DNA of 64,000 nucleotides from Vitrella brassicaformis (Eukaryota > Sar > Vitrellaceae). Positions 43,839-55,800 of this stretch are shown piece by piece. Position 1 is the first letter of the stretch. The number at the start of each line of letters is the position of its first letter. The notes under the pieces were generated by a model. It did no database searches and had not been told where the DNA came from. It saw only the letters and a program-made list of their open reading frames with translations. Both the position numbers and the translations under genes were made by a program. Location: the NCBI GenBank assembly GCA_001179505.1, contig CDMY01000456.1, positions 96,799-160,798 on the forward strand, read 5' to 3'.

Positions 43839-46800
43839 TCAGTCCTTTTTCGGTTGGTCACGACTGCGCATCGCCACTTGCTCACACCTGCACACAGCGC
43901 CACACACACAGGCATCCGCAGACACACACCCGAATGCACAACCGACCGACCGACCAACAGGATGCATCGGATGCCTTTTTGTGTGTCGGGATGCCTGGTT
44001 GCTTGCCTGTATTGAATGTCCTCGAGGCACCATTGCTGCCGCGATGAGCTGCCGTCCAGGATGCGCATCTGACCACATACCCAAGCAAAGCAGAGAGAGA
44101 TTGAAACGTCCAGCTGACACCTGGTGCTTGATTGCTGCCGACGATAGCCTGTCGTGCCAAACGTACCTTTGCGTCGCGTTTCATGGCGTCCGACAGGATG
44201 GCCGGGGGGATCTGACCCAGACCACCTGCAAGAACACACTAGGTACGCGATGGGCGGGCGGAGATCGCACTCGTCTATCTAGATAGACTGACCTTCTATC
44301 CAGGGAGCGCTCTCCTGCTTGAACGCCTTGACGACCTGAAACACAGCCTCCTGCAATCAATCAGCACACACAGCACAAACATATAGATGGATGGATGGAT
44401 GGATGGACGCACACAGAGACAAAGGTGAGTGTGGCAGAGTCACGAACCGACCGATGTGTTATCGAGGACGAAGGCTGGCGGGACGGTGACCATCAGCCGA
44501 AACAGCTCAGCCACAAACGACGGCAGGAACTGACACACACGCACACACGTACACACACGTACACATACGCACACAGAGGCAAACCACCGAGAGCACACCA
44601 CCAAGACAGCCCCCTCCCCCTCTCCCCTCCCACCCACCCCAACTTACACAGACGAGGTACGGCCTGACCGCCTCTCCCAGCGCCTGTTTCTCCGCCTCGT
44701 CAGCACCCCTGTGGCTGTGGCTGTGGCTTCTGGCCTCTGGCCTTTCCTCCCCTGGCTCAGGCTCGGCCTCAGCCTCAGTTTCTTCCCTCTCGTCGTCCAT
44801 CGCATTCGCATACCCGAAGCCGCCCATCTGCCGGCCCAGAGAGAGGGGGGCGGCTGCATGGGGGGTGGCGCTGCTGCCGGCGGATCGGGCGGTGGCGTTG
44901 GTGAGGCAGACGAGCATAAGGACGGCCCGGAAGACGCTGTCGTTGGCGGACCTCTCGCGGACCCTGATGCACTGCAGGGACACCTCTAAAGCCTGAGGGA
45001 CAGGAAAGCCGTCTTATCGTGTGTCGTTGTGTGTGGGTGTCTACATATTGCGTGTCGGGTGCCTGCGATGCGATGGGTACCACTGGGAGGTTGGCCGACT
45101 TGGCAATGACGGATGGGCAGAAGGTGGTGTACCGGCAGAACATGCCGTAGCAGTCCTCAACCAAATGGCTGAGGCCAGACAGACACTCCGCCTGCAGATT
45201 TCAGCCATCCATCAAGCAGACACACACACCATGAATGACCTTCGGCTTCTGTTCCTTTCCACTCCCCCGGCGGACTGACTTACCCGCTGCTCGTCGGTCG
45301 TCCTCTTGGCGAGTCTTTCCCTCAGCGTCGTCAATGCTCGACCGCTCAGCTCGTCAAACAACGGCTGATGGATGGATGGCACGCACGAGTCAGTGGATGA
45401 CCGCACCGCATGGTGTGTGGGTGGTTGTCTCTCTACTGGTTGCCTGCCTTGTGGATGACCTACCTGCAGCATGGGCAACACATGTGGGTCTCTGCAGAAC
45501 TCCATGGCGATGTACTCGGCCGCGTACAGATAAGGCGAGTGGAAATGGACCTGATGGATGGATGCAGGGTGAAAGCGACAGACACACGTGAGTCACGGGC
45601 TGCCCATGAGAGAGAGGAGCGCAAGTGTGTCGGTGTGTTTGTTTGTGTAGGTGGGTGTGGTGTACCTACCTGGAATCCCTGTCGGATGAGAGGGAAGAAC
45701 TCGGGCAGGATGGGCTTGAAGCGGTCACCCGTGCACCTCAGGGCATGTTTCATCACACGACAACACCTCTCCACCACCATCTCACAACCCTACAATCACA
45801 CCACACACACACACACACACACATGTCTGCGCGACCCTCTCTCCATTCTCCCCCTCCCTCCCTTGTGACACCTGGTGCTGCACGAGGCTGTGTTTGACCA
45901 GCGGCCACACCCCATTGCCCACAAGCAGTGCACACGCCTCGCTGCGAGCAGTGCCCTTGACGGGCTTCAGCACCCCCAGCACCGTAGAGCACCGGTCCAG
46001 CAGCATCGCCAACACGCGCGGCGGCCCGAGGCTGCCCTGCTGCTGCTGCTGGGGCGAGTGTGCAGCGGACAGCTGGGTGATGATGGGCTTGCAGAGTGAG
46101 TCGAGGACCTGCACGAAGCGCTGGTCCTGAGGAATGGCGAGGATCACGTGGGTCGCCCCGTCCAACAGGTACTCGTACTCCTGATGGACGGAAGGACCAA
46201 CCGACCAATGCAATGCAATGCACACACAGAGAGGAGGGGTGAGAGCAGCAACCCACATCGGCTGAGGTACGTTTGCCCACCTCTTCTGGGAGGCTTTGGG
46301 ACGTTGACGTGCACACTGACCAACACACACACACACACACACACACGAGACACAATACAACACAAGTCGACGAACCCCACGGCTGTCTCGCCCCCTCGCC
46401 CACCACCCACCCTGCACGAGTGCCTCGGCCAGGCCCTCCAGCGCCCCCGCATTGCTCGTACACACCTCGCGCAGCGCCCTGGCAGCCTTGAGCCTCAAAC
46501 GCCCGACCATCTCCCCCAGACCACCAGACCCACCCACACCCACACCCCTCTGCCCGCTGTCCCCGCCACCGAAGGCAAACGTATGAGTGCCATTGGGGGC
46601 CGCCTGCTCGCTGCCGAAGGGATTGACGGCGCCGCCCTGTGTTTGGGCGCTCGTGGTCGTGTCTTCGTCCTGCAATAGGACGGCGGATTGGTCCACCTGG
46701 TTGGCGAGCAGCTGGTAGGTGAGCATCTCGAGCACGGTGCGGATGAAGGCCGTTCTGAGGTGCAGAACGTGGGCCATCGCACCCAGGAGGTCCACCGCTG

Positions 46801-49382
46801 CCGTCCGGTTCGCGCAATTCATCGCGTCCTGACACAGAGCACCCACAGCCGTGAGTGACATCGATCGAGGCCATTGTCCCTTTCTCATCTCTGTCCCTTG
46901 GCGAACCGACCGCAGGAGGCGCGTTGGTGAGCAGCTCGGGCAGTGACTGTGCCAGCTGCCACATCGTCCCGCTGCCGTCGAATATCTCGTCGGGATCGGC
47001 GGCCGCACCGCCCCCACCCCCACAACCACCCTTGCGACCCAGGTGGTGGTACTCCCGCACTGCCGGACAGAGCAGCGACAGGTGGGCCTCCTGCTGATGC
47101 GCTGCTGCCTCTGCCGTGGCTGCCGTCCGCATGCCACTCAGCAGCCGGTTGGTCACGGTGCGCAGCGGCAGCACGCGCAGAATGTCGCTGTAGAGGGAAA
47201 TGACGCGCTGACGAAAGCTGCAGAGAGGGAGGGAGGGGGGGAGGGGGGGAGAGGGTATATGTGCGTGTGTGTTAGGGGAAGGATTATTGGTGGTTTGCTC
47301 ACTCTGCAAAGTCTCCGTTGATAGTGGAGATGTCCGTTCCAGTGGGGTAGCGAATCTGCTGCAGACAGACGTCCACCAGCTGGACGAGGATGCCGTGGAA
47401 GGCGCCCAGCTCGTCCTCTATAGACTTGTCACCTGGTTTGTCATCCACACACACACACGCAGACGTCAGTTACGCAGCACTTGAGACTTTCGTGACCCTC
47501 GTGTCACTCACTCGGCCTTGCAAACCGCTTGGCGAGGATGCGACAGAGCCTGCTCCAGAAGGGAAATGTCTCTTGGCACACATCTGGGAGTGCCCGAGAC
47601 ACCAGACAGACACAGCATCCATCCATCCATCCATTGTGGCGTGTGTGGCTTCCCACCCCCCCCCAGTTGCCCACCCCGGTGTGTGGGATGTCCGTAGGGA
47701 ATGGCCGCCGCCCGGTAGAGCAGCTCCAGCAGCGTGCGGCACTCCTCCGCCGTGTCCACACGACCTATCAGCAAGTCAATCGTACTCAGGCCTGCACACA
47801 CACAGATGATACACCGTCTGTCTGTCTGTCTGCAGTCAGTCCTCATTTGCCCGACCGACCGAGAGCCACGAAGACTTGTATCAGCTGCCGTAACGTCTCC
47901 TCACTGTCGGCCACAGAGGCCGCCGCCTTGGTGAACCTGAACCGATCATTAACACCACACCCACAGATCTGTCGGTGGAATCGCACCGACCAACAGACTG
48001 ACTGACTTGTTTTTGAGCGGCCCGACCGCCTGCCTGTAGGCGACGGCGAAGACCTGCTGCGCCCCACTGGCGTCGTCGGGCAGGCCGTTGGCTGCTGCGT
48101 GTGCATGCTGGCGGTCTGCATTCTCCTGCTCTTCTTCATCTTGGCACTGCGCCGCTGCGTCGGCCGTCATGTCGAGGATCTCCACCAAACTGTCGGCCGC
48201 CACATCGCCCAAGGTGTCGTCACCTATCGCCTGCACACGCACACACACACACACACACACACAGAGCAATCAGATGGTGTGTGGTTGTATTGTGCGGTTG
48301 TGTGACGTAGATAGAGTGACCTGGAAGCAGTCAGCGAAGAGGACGCTGCGTGCGATCTCTGCGGGCGGGAAGTCGGTGAAGACCAGCCAGCTCCGCCAGC
48401 ACTCGAGCACCTTCTGTGTCGCATGCCTGGAGGTCGCCAGCTGACGGGCCTCCAGCAGGAACCGATGAACCTGACCAAACAAAACGGCAGGCGGTGAGTG
48501 TTGGGTAGCCTGCTGTCTCTCTCCCTTTGTCTTACACTACCTGCTGTTTGGCCTGCTTCAGGAACGCCCTCTGGTGCCTCCTGTTGTCGGTGTCGGCCAG
48601 CACTTTGCGGTTCTGATTCTCCTCAGGCAACACCTGCATCGCATCCACACATTCATTCACACATCGATGGCCATGTTTGTCACTCTATCTACTCTGACGT
48701 CTGCTGCCATGTCGGTGGCTGAGCTCGGCTCGGCTCACCCTGAAGACTTCCAGGAGCAGCTCGAGGCACTGGTGTGACTGACCGAACCGCTCCAGCATGG
48801 TGGCTATCGGGTCGGGCCACCCACCCCCCATCTGCAGCGACAGGTCGGCCACCGCCAAGGACAGCTGAGTCAAAATCGCAGACGGACTGGCCCAGAAAAC
48901 ACAACACACGACAGACAGAAAGCGTGAAGTGAACCTTTTGGTTGCCTCTCTGGCTGAGCTGACGTAGGTACCCCAATTTGAAGCGGTCCAGGTGGTCTAG
49001 GAGTGAGTTGCGCAGTGCCGTGTGCTCGGCTGGAGGCAGCTCGTGAAAGTCGAACTGGATCTTGGTGCGGAAAGTCTGCGCACCGAAGTAATACACCTGC
49101 ACACACACACACACACACACACTCGACGTGCTTGAGGACTCAGCCGCCGTACCTCAGTGGCTGCATTCGGCAAGGAGAGCAGCCCGTTAGATGCCTGCCA
49201 CGCAGGAGGGCTCTGCTGCCATCGCTTGAGCCACTCATCCCTGACAGAAAAGCAGACCATTGATTCTCCATACATGCACTGCAGCTGTGGTCTCATCTTT
49301 GTCAGTTTGCTTACGCCTGCCTCTTGGCTGCCGGTTCTGTGTTGTGGAACAGCACCGTCAGCGCCTGCACGACCTCTTCCAT
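43839..49382 (-). CDS. TNPO3: Transportin-3 / Mtr10-type importin-beta family receptor
   Basis: This is a gene of about 25 exons. The N-terminus (VVQALTVLFHNTEPAAKRQA, WLKRWQQSPPAWQA) and exon 3 (VYYFGAQTFRTKIQFDFHEL) are the diagnostic first HEAT repeats of the TNPO3/Mtr10 branch. Later HEAT helices include ECWRSWLVFTDFPPAEIA, YLLDGATHVILAI and FVAELFRLMVTVPPAFVLD. The C-terminal region ends with IPPAILSDAMKRDAK and a last exon reached through a GC-AG intron (AG|GCAAGC at 44006, acceptor at 43888), finishing MRSRDQPKKD. The receptor imports SR-type splicing factors and, in yeast, tRNA-related cargo. Gln- and acidic-rich insertions (EEQENADRQHAH; EAEAEPEPGEE) are longer than usual. Many internal introns are 60-150 bases. 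The start is ATG at 49382. The TNPO3 symbol rests on similarity recalled from the family, not a search. Confidence 0.87.
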
Positions 49383-49563
49383 CCCGCCTGTGAGTCACTC
49401 GCGACAGCAGCAGATCAGCACTTGTCCTCTCCTTGCCAGATCTTCATCAGGACTGGATGCTCTTTTGGCTGAACCATCTTTGAACCATGTCTGTGCCCTT
49501 TTCGTGGAGATCTTCATCATGCAAGCTCGCGTTTGAGATCGCAGACGCCCTCTCCCTTGTCAC
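49383..49563. promoter_or_regulatory. 181-base spacer between divergent start codons
   Basis: This lies between TNPO3 (-) and CTU2 (+). A bidirectional promoter is inferred. The spacer has no clear TATA-like box. Confidence 0.35.
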
Positions 49564-51295
49564 ATGGTGAATATGTGCGACAGTGCCGCCAAAGGAGATG
49601 ATGACGGCCCATGCGGCAGCAACGGATGCCAGGCAATATCCAGATCCGACAATCAGCGCGACCATTCCTCGTCTGCCTCCCCCCTCTGTTACAGATGCAA
49701 GGAGCGGCGAGCGGTAGTCAGGACGAGAGATAAGGCGTGCAGCGATTGCTTCTCACACGAGCTGGAGCGGTCCTTCCGCAGCGCTCTGCGCATCGATTGC
49801 GGCGTCAGCAAGGGCACCGAGGTGATTGTCGGCCTGTCAGGGGGGATGGGCTCGACCACCCTGCTGCATCTGATGCTCAAGGCGAGCACGGCATCGGCCG
49901 CAGGGCGGCGGACCTCTTTCTCTATTCACTCTGTCGTCTATGTCAACCAGCGTGTGCTGCTGCCCTCTCGGTGTGCCGCACTGGGGGTGTCGGCGAGGGA
50001 GGCGGAGAGCGAGCTGAGGGCGTTCGTGGAAGGGAAAGGGCTGACGTTCGCTGCGGTTGATGCGGGAAGCTCCGTGGGTTTTGATGGTGGTGGTGGCGGT
50101 GGCGAGCAGCAGCCGTCCCTGGCCGAGCTGATGGACGATCTCTCGCAGCAAGACGTCAGCGCAGCAGAGGAGATGATGGAGATCATTCGGTGAGGAGAAT
50201 GAAGGGAACGAATCATGTGGCTGAGCTGACAATGGTGGTGGTGGTGGCGGTGGATGATGGATGCATTGTGTGTGGCTGGGTGTGGCGTCTGTAATGTATC
50301 TATCGTGTCTGTCTGTCAGGCACCGTGATATGTGTTGGTACGGCAGCCGCTGTGGTGTGTCCAAGGTCGTCTTGGGCACGTGTGCGGACCAGATGGCCAA
50401 GCGGACTCTCACACTCACCTGCAGGGGAGGGGGAGCCTCGCTGCCGCTCGTCGCTGGAGCCACAGACAATAGGTCAGGCAGTCAGACAGCGATAGATACC
50501 ACACACACCACGTACAGCACTCACTAATTTATGGCGCTTGTCATACTGGGTCAGGTTCGCCCCGTGTGGTCCGTCATTTGTCCGTCCGCTGAAGGGTCTG
50601 TCTGCCAAGGAGGTGTGCATCTACCACCACCTCTGCCACATGCCCACCTTCTCCAAGAACCCCTTCTTCTTCGACCCGCCCGAGAGTGCCGCCCAGCCTC
50701 CAGGAGGGCTCAACAACCTTTGCGGGTCGTTCCTGCAGTCGCTGCAGGCGTCCTTTCCCTCGACAGTGCCGATTGTCAATAAGACGGCGCAGAAGCTAAG
50801 ACTCGTGAGGCATGACGGTGACGACGACTACGAGCCTGATGAACATGTGGCGGCCCAGCAAGGACAGCCGCTGGGTAGGGTAGGCACTGGAGTGATGGGG
50901 CTATGTTGTGGTCGGGCATCTGATATATCAGTCACTTGTCGTGTGTCTGTGTCTGTCTGTCTACTGTGTGTGCGGTGCAGGCCGGTGTTTGCTGTGCTTC
51001 GGTGTGCGCGAGAGCGACCGTGCGAAAGACCGGATATGCAGATGGAGCCACAAGCAGCAGCAGGTACGCCAAATCACACCACACCAACAGGCAGGATGAT
51101 AAATGACTGACGTGGTGTGAATGAAGTGAATGTGATGTGCAGGTCTTGTCGCTGTTGGACGGTGGTCTGCGCGACTGTCTGTGTCACTCATGTCTGCGGC
51201 TGGTGTCCACCTGTACAGCAGCTGCCAAGCTGGCCTCTCTGATCACACGCAGACAGCCACTCGCCAGCACTACAGAGGCAGCAAGCAGAGGATGA
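49564..51295 (+). CDS. CTU2: Cytoplasmic tRNA 2-thiolation protein 2 (CTU2/NCS2)
   Basis: Five main exons: 49564-50189, about 50320-50472, about 50555-50876, about 50981-51061, and 51143-51295, joining in phase. Near the N-terminus CYRCKERRAVVRTRDKACSDCF gives two CxxC pairs, followed by the PP-loop region VIVGLSGGMGSTTLLHLML. The third exon has FVRPLKGLSAKEVCIYHHL, a diagnostic CTU2 motif, and the last two exons carry the C-terminal zinc ribbon (RCLLCFG and CLCHSC). CTU2 works with CTU1 to thiolate U34 of tRNA-Lys, -Gln and -Glu in the cytosol. A Gly run (GGGGGG) and an acidic insertion are local features. The stop is TGA at 51293-51295, followed by an intergenic GT run near 51380-51400. Confidence 0.92.
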
Positions 51296-51701
51296 TGCTT
51301 CGAGTTGATTGACGACTGAGTGACTGAGTGAATGGGTGTGTTGATCGATGCTCAGCTGACTGCTGTGTGGATAAAAATGTGTGTGTGTGTGTGTGTGTGT
51401 GGGTGGAGTCATCAATGGCCTGCCTGAAAGCTAGCTACAGGTGCAGCGCTTGATCAACAAACGCAATGGTTGACGATACGGGTGACGGTGACAGTGTGTG
51501 CGACGGTGCAAGGCAGACACCCAGCGCTGCCTGTCACCGAAAAGCATACCGTGTCTGTGTCAAGCGTGCGGGCACACGCATGCAGGCAAAAATCACGCCG
51601 GCAGTGCATAGCATACTCGTCTCACTCTCAGCATCTCACCAGATAGATCTGTACAGTACACACGTACGCCACGTCGCGCCGCCCATCCATCCATCACTCC
51701 A

Positions 51702-52736
51702 TCACTCCTGTTCCACGAAGATGGCAAGTTCGAGCGGCTCCTCATGGTGGTTGTGCTGCTGCGCCGGAGTGGCGAAGGAGTAGCACTTGTCCCACCATTT
51801 GTGCCTCTTCTCCTGGTAGGTGAGGTGGGCCGCCCTCCCGCTGGTCGACGGCATCAGGCACAGGTCCACCTCCCTCTCCTCCACACCCACACCCTCCCCC
51901 TCGCCCTCCTTGACGGCGCCCTCCTCCCTTTTCTCCTCTTGCTTCGTCTTGCGCCGCTTCTTGGTGAATTCCTTCTCTGTGGCATCGCAGCCGTAGGTGA
52001 AGGTCCACCCTTGGCGGCGCTTGGTCTCCATCCACCCGCCGAAGTGCTCTCGGAACTTCTGCATGGACATTGTGCCGTTGAAGAGCACTCGGCGGATGGA
52101 TGGGTTGTCTTGAATGATGTCGCGCAGGTGGAGGTTGGGGACATCCTTGCGGATGGACGCGTCGCTCGAGTCGTTGTCGCAGACACACGACGCCACGACA
52201 TCCCACAACGCAAAACCTGCACACACACACACAGACACACAGACATGTACACCACACACACAGATATCGAGAATGCAGTGAGTGAGTGAGTGCAGATCAG
52301 TTGGTGACGTCACGTGCCGTGACTGACCGTACCTACCGTGTTGTGGGAGTCGGTCCCGCTTCTCCGCGTAGCTCAGGGCCTTGGCGTCGGTGCCCTCGGG
52401 ATACAGCCAACTCACTGCAATGCGCCAGAAGCTTCACTCACGGCATGGCACAGACGGACACAAATGGACGTCACTCACGTGAGGTCATGCCATGCAGTGC
52501 AGCATTCATTCATTCAGCACTCACCTGTTGGTCGGGTTGCCGTAGAACTGCTGCTTCTCGCGCGACTTGGTTGAGGGGAAGGAGCCGAGGATGAGGGTGT
52601 GGGGGTTGTCGCCGACGACGGGGTTGCAGGGGTGCTGCAGCAGCTCGTCTCCGCCATCCTGCTGCTCCTCCTCCTCCTCCTCCTCCTCCTTGACCTCCTC
52701 CTTCACTCGCTTCCTGTGCTCCCCTTCAGCCATCAT
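51702..52736 (-). CDS. Uracil-DNA-glycosylase-superfamily protein (deoxyinosine-glycosylase-like)
   Basis: Exons 52736-52525, about 52414-52335, and about 52216-51702. After a Glu-rich N-terminus (a run of eight Glu) comes HTLILGSFPSTKSREKQQF, the superfamily motif I region, then FYGNPTN. Exon 3 has ALWDVVASCVCDNDSSDASI, VLFNGTMSMQKF and LMPSTSGRAAH, matching the order GSFPS / glWDV / SSDasI / NG / PSTS of the DNA-deoxyinosine glycosylase type. Between motifs there is a 60-residue Lys/Glu insertion (KKRRKTKQEEKREEG). Expected role: base-excision repair of deaminated bases. The exon 2 acceptor is ambiguous (two AG within six bases). It is head-to-head with the large gene at 52855. Confidence 0.72.
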
Positions 52737-52854
52737 CTGCCTGCAGTGGTTGCAGCTTTCGCAGGGCGTCTGATTCGGATCTCGAGTTGGGGTCTAGCCA
52801 CGAAACGAACAGAACTGCTTCGGGAGAGTCTGCGACTATTTGGTCTGCGACGTG
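52737..52854. promoter_or_regulatory. 118-base spacer between divergent start codons
   Basis: This lies between the glycosylase (-) and the predicted plastid membrane protein (+). A shared promoter is inferred. Confidence 0.35.
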
Positions 52855-55800
52855 ATGATTGAGGTCTTTATCATCTCTGTCTGTGTGGCCTTCCTGCTGT
52901 CCGAGTCGGCGGCCTTTCACTTTCAGCCGCCAGCGGCCTCTTCGCCCTCCCGCCCTCTGCCCCTGAGGCGCCGCAGCAGGTTCGAGCACCTCGCCGCCAC
53001 GCCAGAAGACACCCCTCAATGTAACAAAGATGCACACGCGCACATCACAGTGGCACGGCGGCGGGCCCTGCCTGAGATCAGATCTGTTGTGCTGGTTGTG
53101 TGTTCCCTGTGTGTGTGTGACGTGCAGCGTCTGGTTCGAGCGACAGTTGGGAGGAGTCTTGGCGCGAGACGCTTGAGCGTCGCAAGGCGCTGGAGGAGCA
53201 TGAGAGGCAGCGCGAGGTGGAGCTGAGGCGAGTGCAGAACAGGCAGGTGGTGGAGGAGCCATACTTCGGCAAACACCGGAGCGAGGAGAAGCCGCCCGGG
53301 CTTGGCGTGCACAACTGGGATAGGGAATGGCAGACATTCCAGAAGAAAAAGAAAACGTACGTATGTGACAGACAGACAGGCCGATAGACAGACTGGGTGG
53401 ACTGCAAAGGGAGGCTTCCTTCCATGTGTGTGGCCTGTGTTGTGTTGTGTGTGTGTTTCCTTGCGGGTTCAGGAAGCTTGTGATTGACGTGCCATTCATC
53501 CCTGAGCGATGGAAACGACGAGTAAGTTGACTGACTGAGTGACAATCAAGCTCGCGCATCGCATCGTCCTCCCCCTGTCCGTCTATCTCCCTTTCTCGGC
53601 TGCTGTCTGTCTGTCGATTGACATACAATCATCTCATCAGTGGGAGAAGCAAAAGGAGAAGGAGGGCGACAGCGAGGCGCTGCACAACTTCATCATAGCG
53701 CTGCAAGACAAGAAGGAGAACAGCTTCCAGCAGTTCATGGGAGCCATCGGCAACCATGGCCTCGAGAACGTCGTCTACTGGCTCCTGGCACACCCCAGGT
53801 GCAGGACCGTCTTCCTCAAGAGGGCACTCAAAGGTCAGACACACAGACACACAGACAGACAGACAATAAGTGATCGAGTACCTGAGCACCTGTCTGTTCG
53901 TTCTGTGGCTCTCATTGGGATGGTGGGTGTGTCCGTGTGGCTGTGTGTGACATGCCATGCGCACAGATCTGGCCAACTTTTATGAGAAGGAGGGGTCGAC
54001 AGTGCACCACGGCAGTGAGCCCGAATACATCATCAGGCTCAGGGTATGCGATGCGTGCAGTGCCCTACACAGACAAACGAGCCGGATCAGACGGACGGAC
54101 GGACGGACGGTCGTGGCTCTACTTCCTACTCTCTCCGTGTGGTGTGTCTGTGTCTGTGCGCGCAGTGGCAGATCGATGCTCACTTGTCTCGTGCTATGCG
54201 GGGCAGCCTGGCGCACTTCGATGAGATCCTCTCGCACCTCGCGAGGACCGACCTCTCGCAGAGGCAGGGCAAGCTGCTCCTCGGTACGCTACGCGAGAAG
54301 AAGCAGATCAAGTCTCGTGACACACCCGTGCTCCGCTCCCTCCTTTCACTCATTCAGACACTGCTGATGAGGCCGAGCGCATTCTTCAGGGTGAGTCAGT
54401 GAGTGGGCTGGGCAGGAAGGACACAGATGAGGATTGAGCAATCAATGCATTTGTGGACCGTAAGTGCATCCTGAGCCGTGTGTCGCCTGTTTGTCTGTCC
54501 TTGACGCAGATGTGCCCGATCACATCTTCAACTACACACAGCTTGTCGAACACGCAGAGAAGAAAAGTAAGTGACCCGACACACACACGCACACCCCTGC
54601 CGATGGGTGGGTGTGTGTGTGCTGCCCTCCCCTGCAGAGGTGCAGCGAGACCGTGAGCTTCGCTTCCACCACGTCTCACGGCGGCGCCAACCAAGCCAGC
54701 AGCCCGACCCCTACCTGAGGACGAAGGTCGCCACGCCCACACACGTCGGCCAGGCCCCCGAGAAGCTCTCAGTGCCGCACGTCATGCCCTCACTGGTGTC
54801 CAAGAGGCCGCTTCCCCCACTCGAGCTTGACGCAATGGTGTATCTCGACCAACGTGGCGGTGAGAGGGGCCGGGGAGAAGGTGCTGCTGCCGCATCGGTC
54901 ATTCCTGACGGGCTTGATGGCGTGTCGCTCGCTGACCTGGGCAGAGGTGAGGGGAAATAAAATGGCAGGGGGGCTGGGGCTGGGGAGGGTCAGGGGCATC
55001 GCATCTGTCATGCCTGTCAGGTGATGGTGACGCGACTGCGTCTGAGGCGCTCAAGAAGCTGGATCGCGTGCTGAGGGTGCTCTACACATACGAGAAAACC
55101 CTCTCCATGGGACTCAAAAAGGTGAAGGCCAAGGACAGCACAAGGGAAACAGGACACACACATCCTCATGGCTGCTGCTGTGTGTGCCCCATGCATTGAT
55201 TGCAGCTGATGGAGCGGAGCGAGAATCTGTCCGAGGCCGACCTCCGTGGCGACCTGACGTTCTCCCACGCGCCGCTCGAGTCGGCCACCACCAACCAGCT
55301 GCTGTTCCGGTACATCTGGACGGCAGTCCAGTGCGCCATCCTGCTGGTCATCTCGCGGCTCTCCACACTGACCGCACTCAATCGCCTGGGCGACGACCCA
55401 CTCGTCCGATACCCAACGCCTGCCGCACCCATCATCGGCCACGCGCGGCCACTAGCTCCCACTCTGGCGCGACGATTGGCGTCTACTTCTGCGGCTGGCG
55501 AGGGCGATGGCGAGCCCCCGTTGCTGCGTGTGCACCCTGCTGTGTGGGAGCTGGTGCTCATGCAGTCGGTGCAGTGGGTCAAGGAGCTCGTGGCGAGGGA
55601 TCGCGGATCGTTCTGGCGGCACTCGGACGAGCCTCTTTTGAGGGATAGTGTGCGGTTCGTCGAGTCGCTGGCGACGGAGCTCTGCGATCCCGTCCTCCAC
55701 ACCATATGGGCGCCGGAGGAGCAGAGACCGGAAGAGCCGATGGCCATCGACATGCCGGCCAATGAGGTCCTCCCCACCCTCACTCAGCAGCTCACACAAC

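Noticed and set aside
45753-47309. 518-residue minus-strand open frame inside TNPO3
   Set aside because: It reads straight through several TNPO3 introns and switches away from the HEAT-repeat frame; only parts are real exons.
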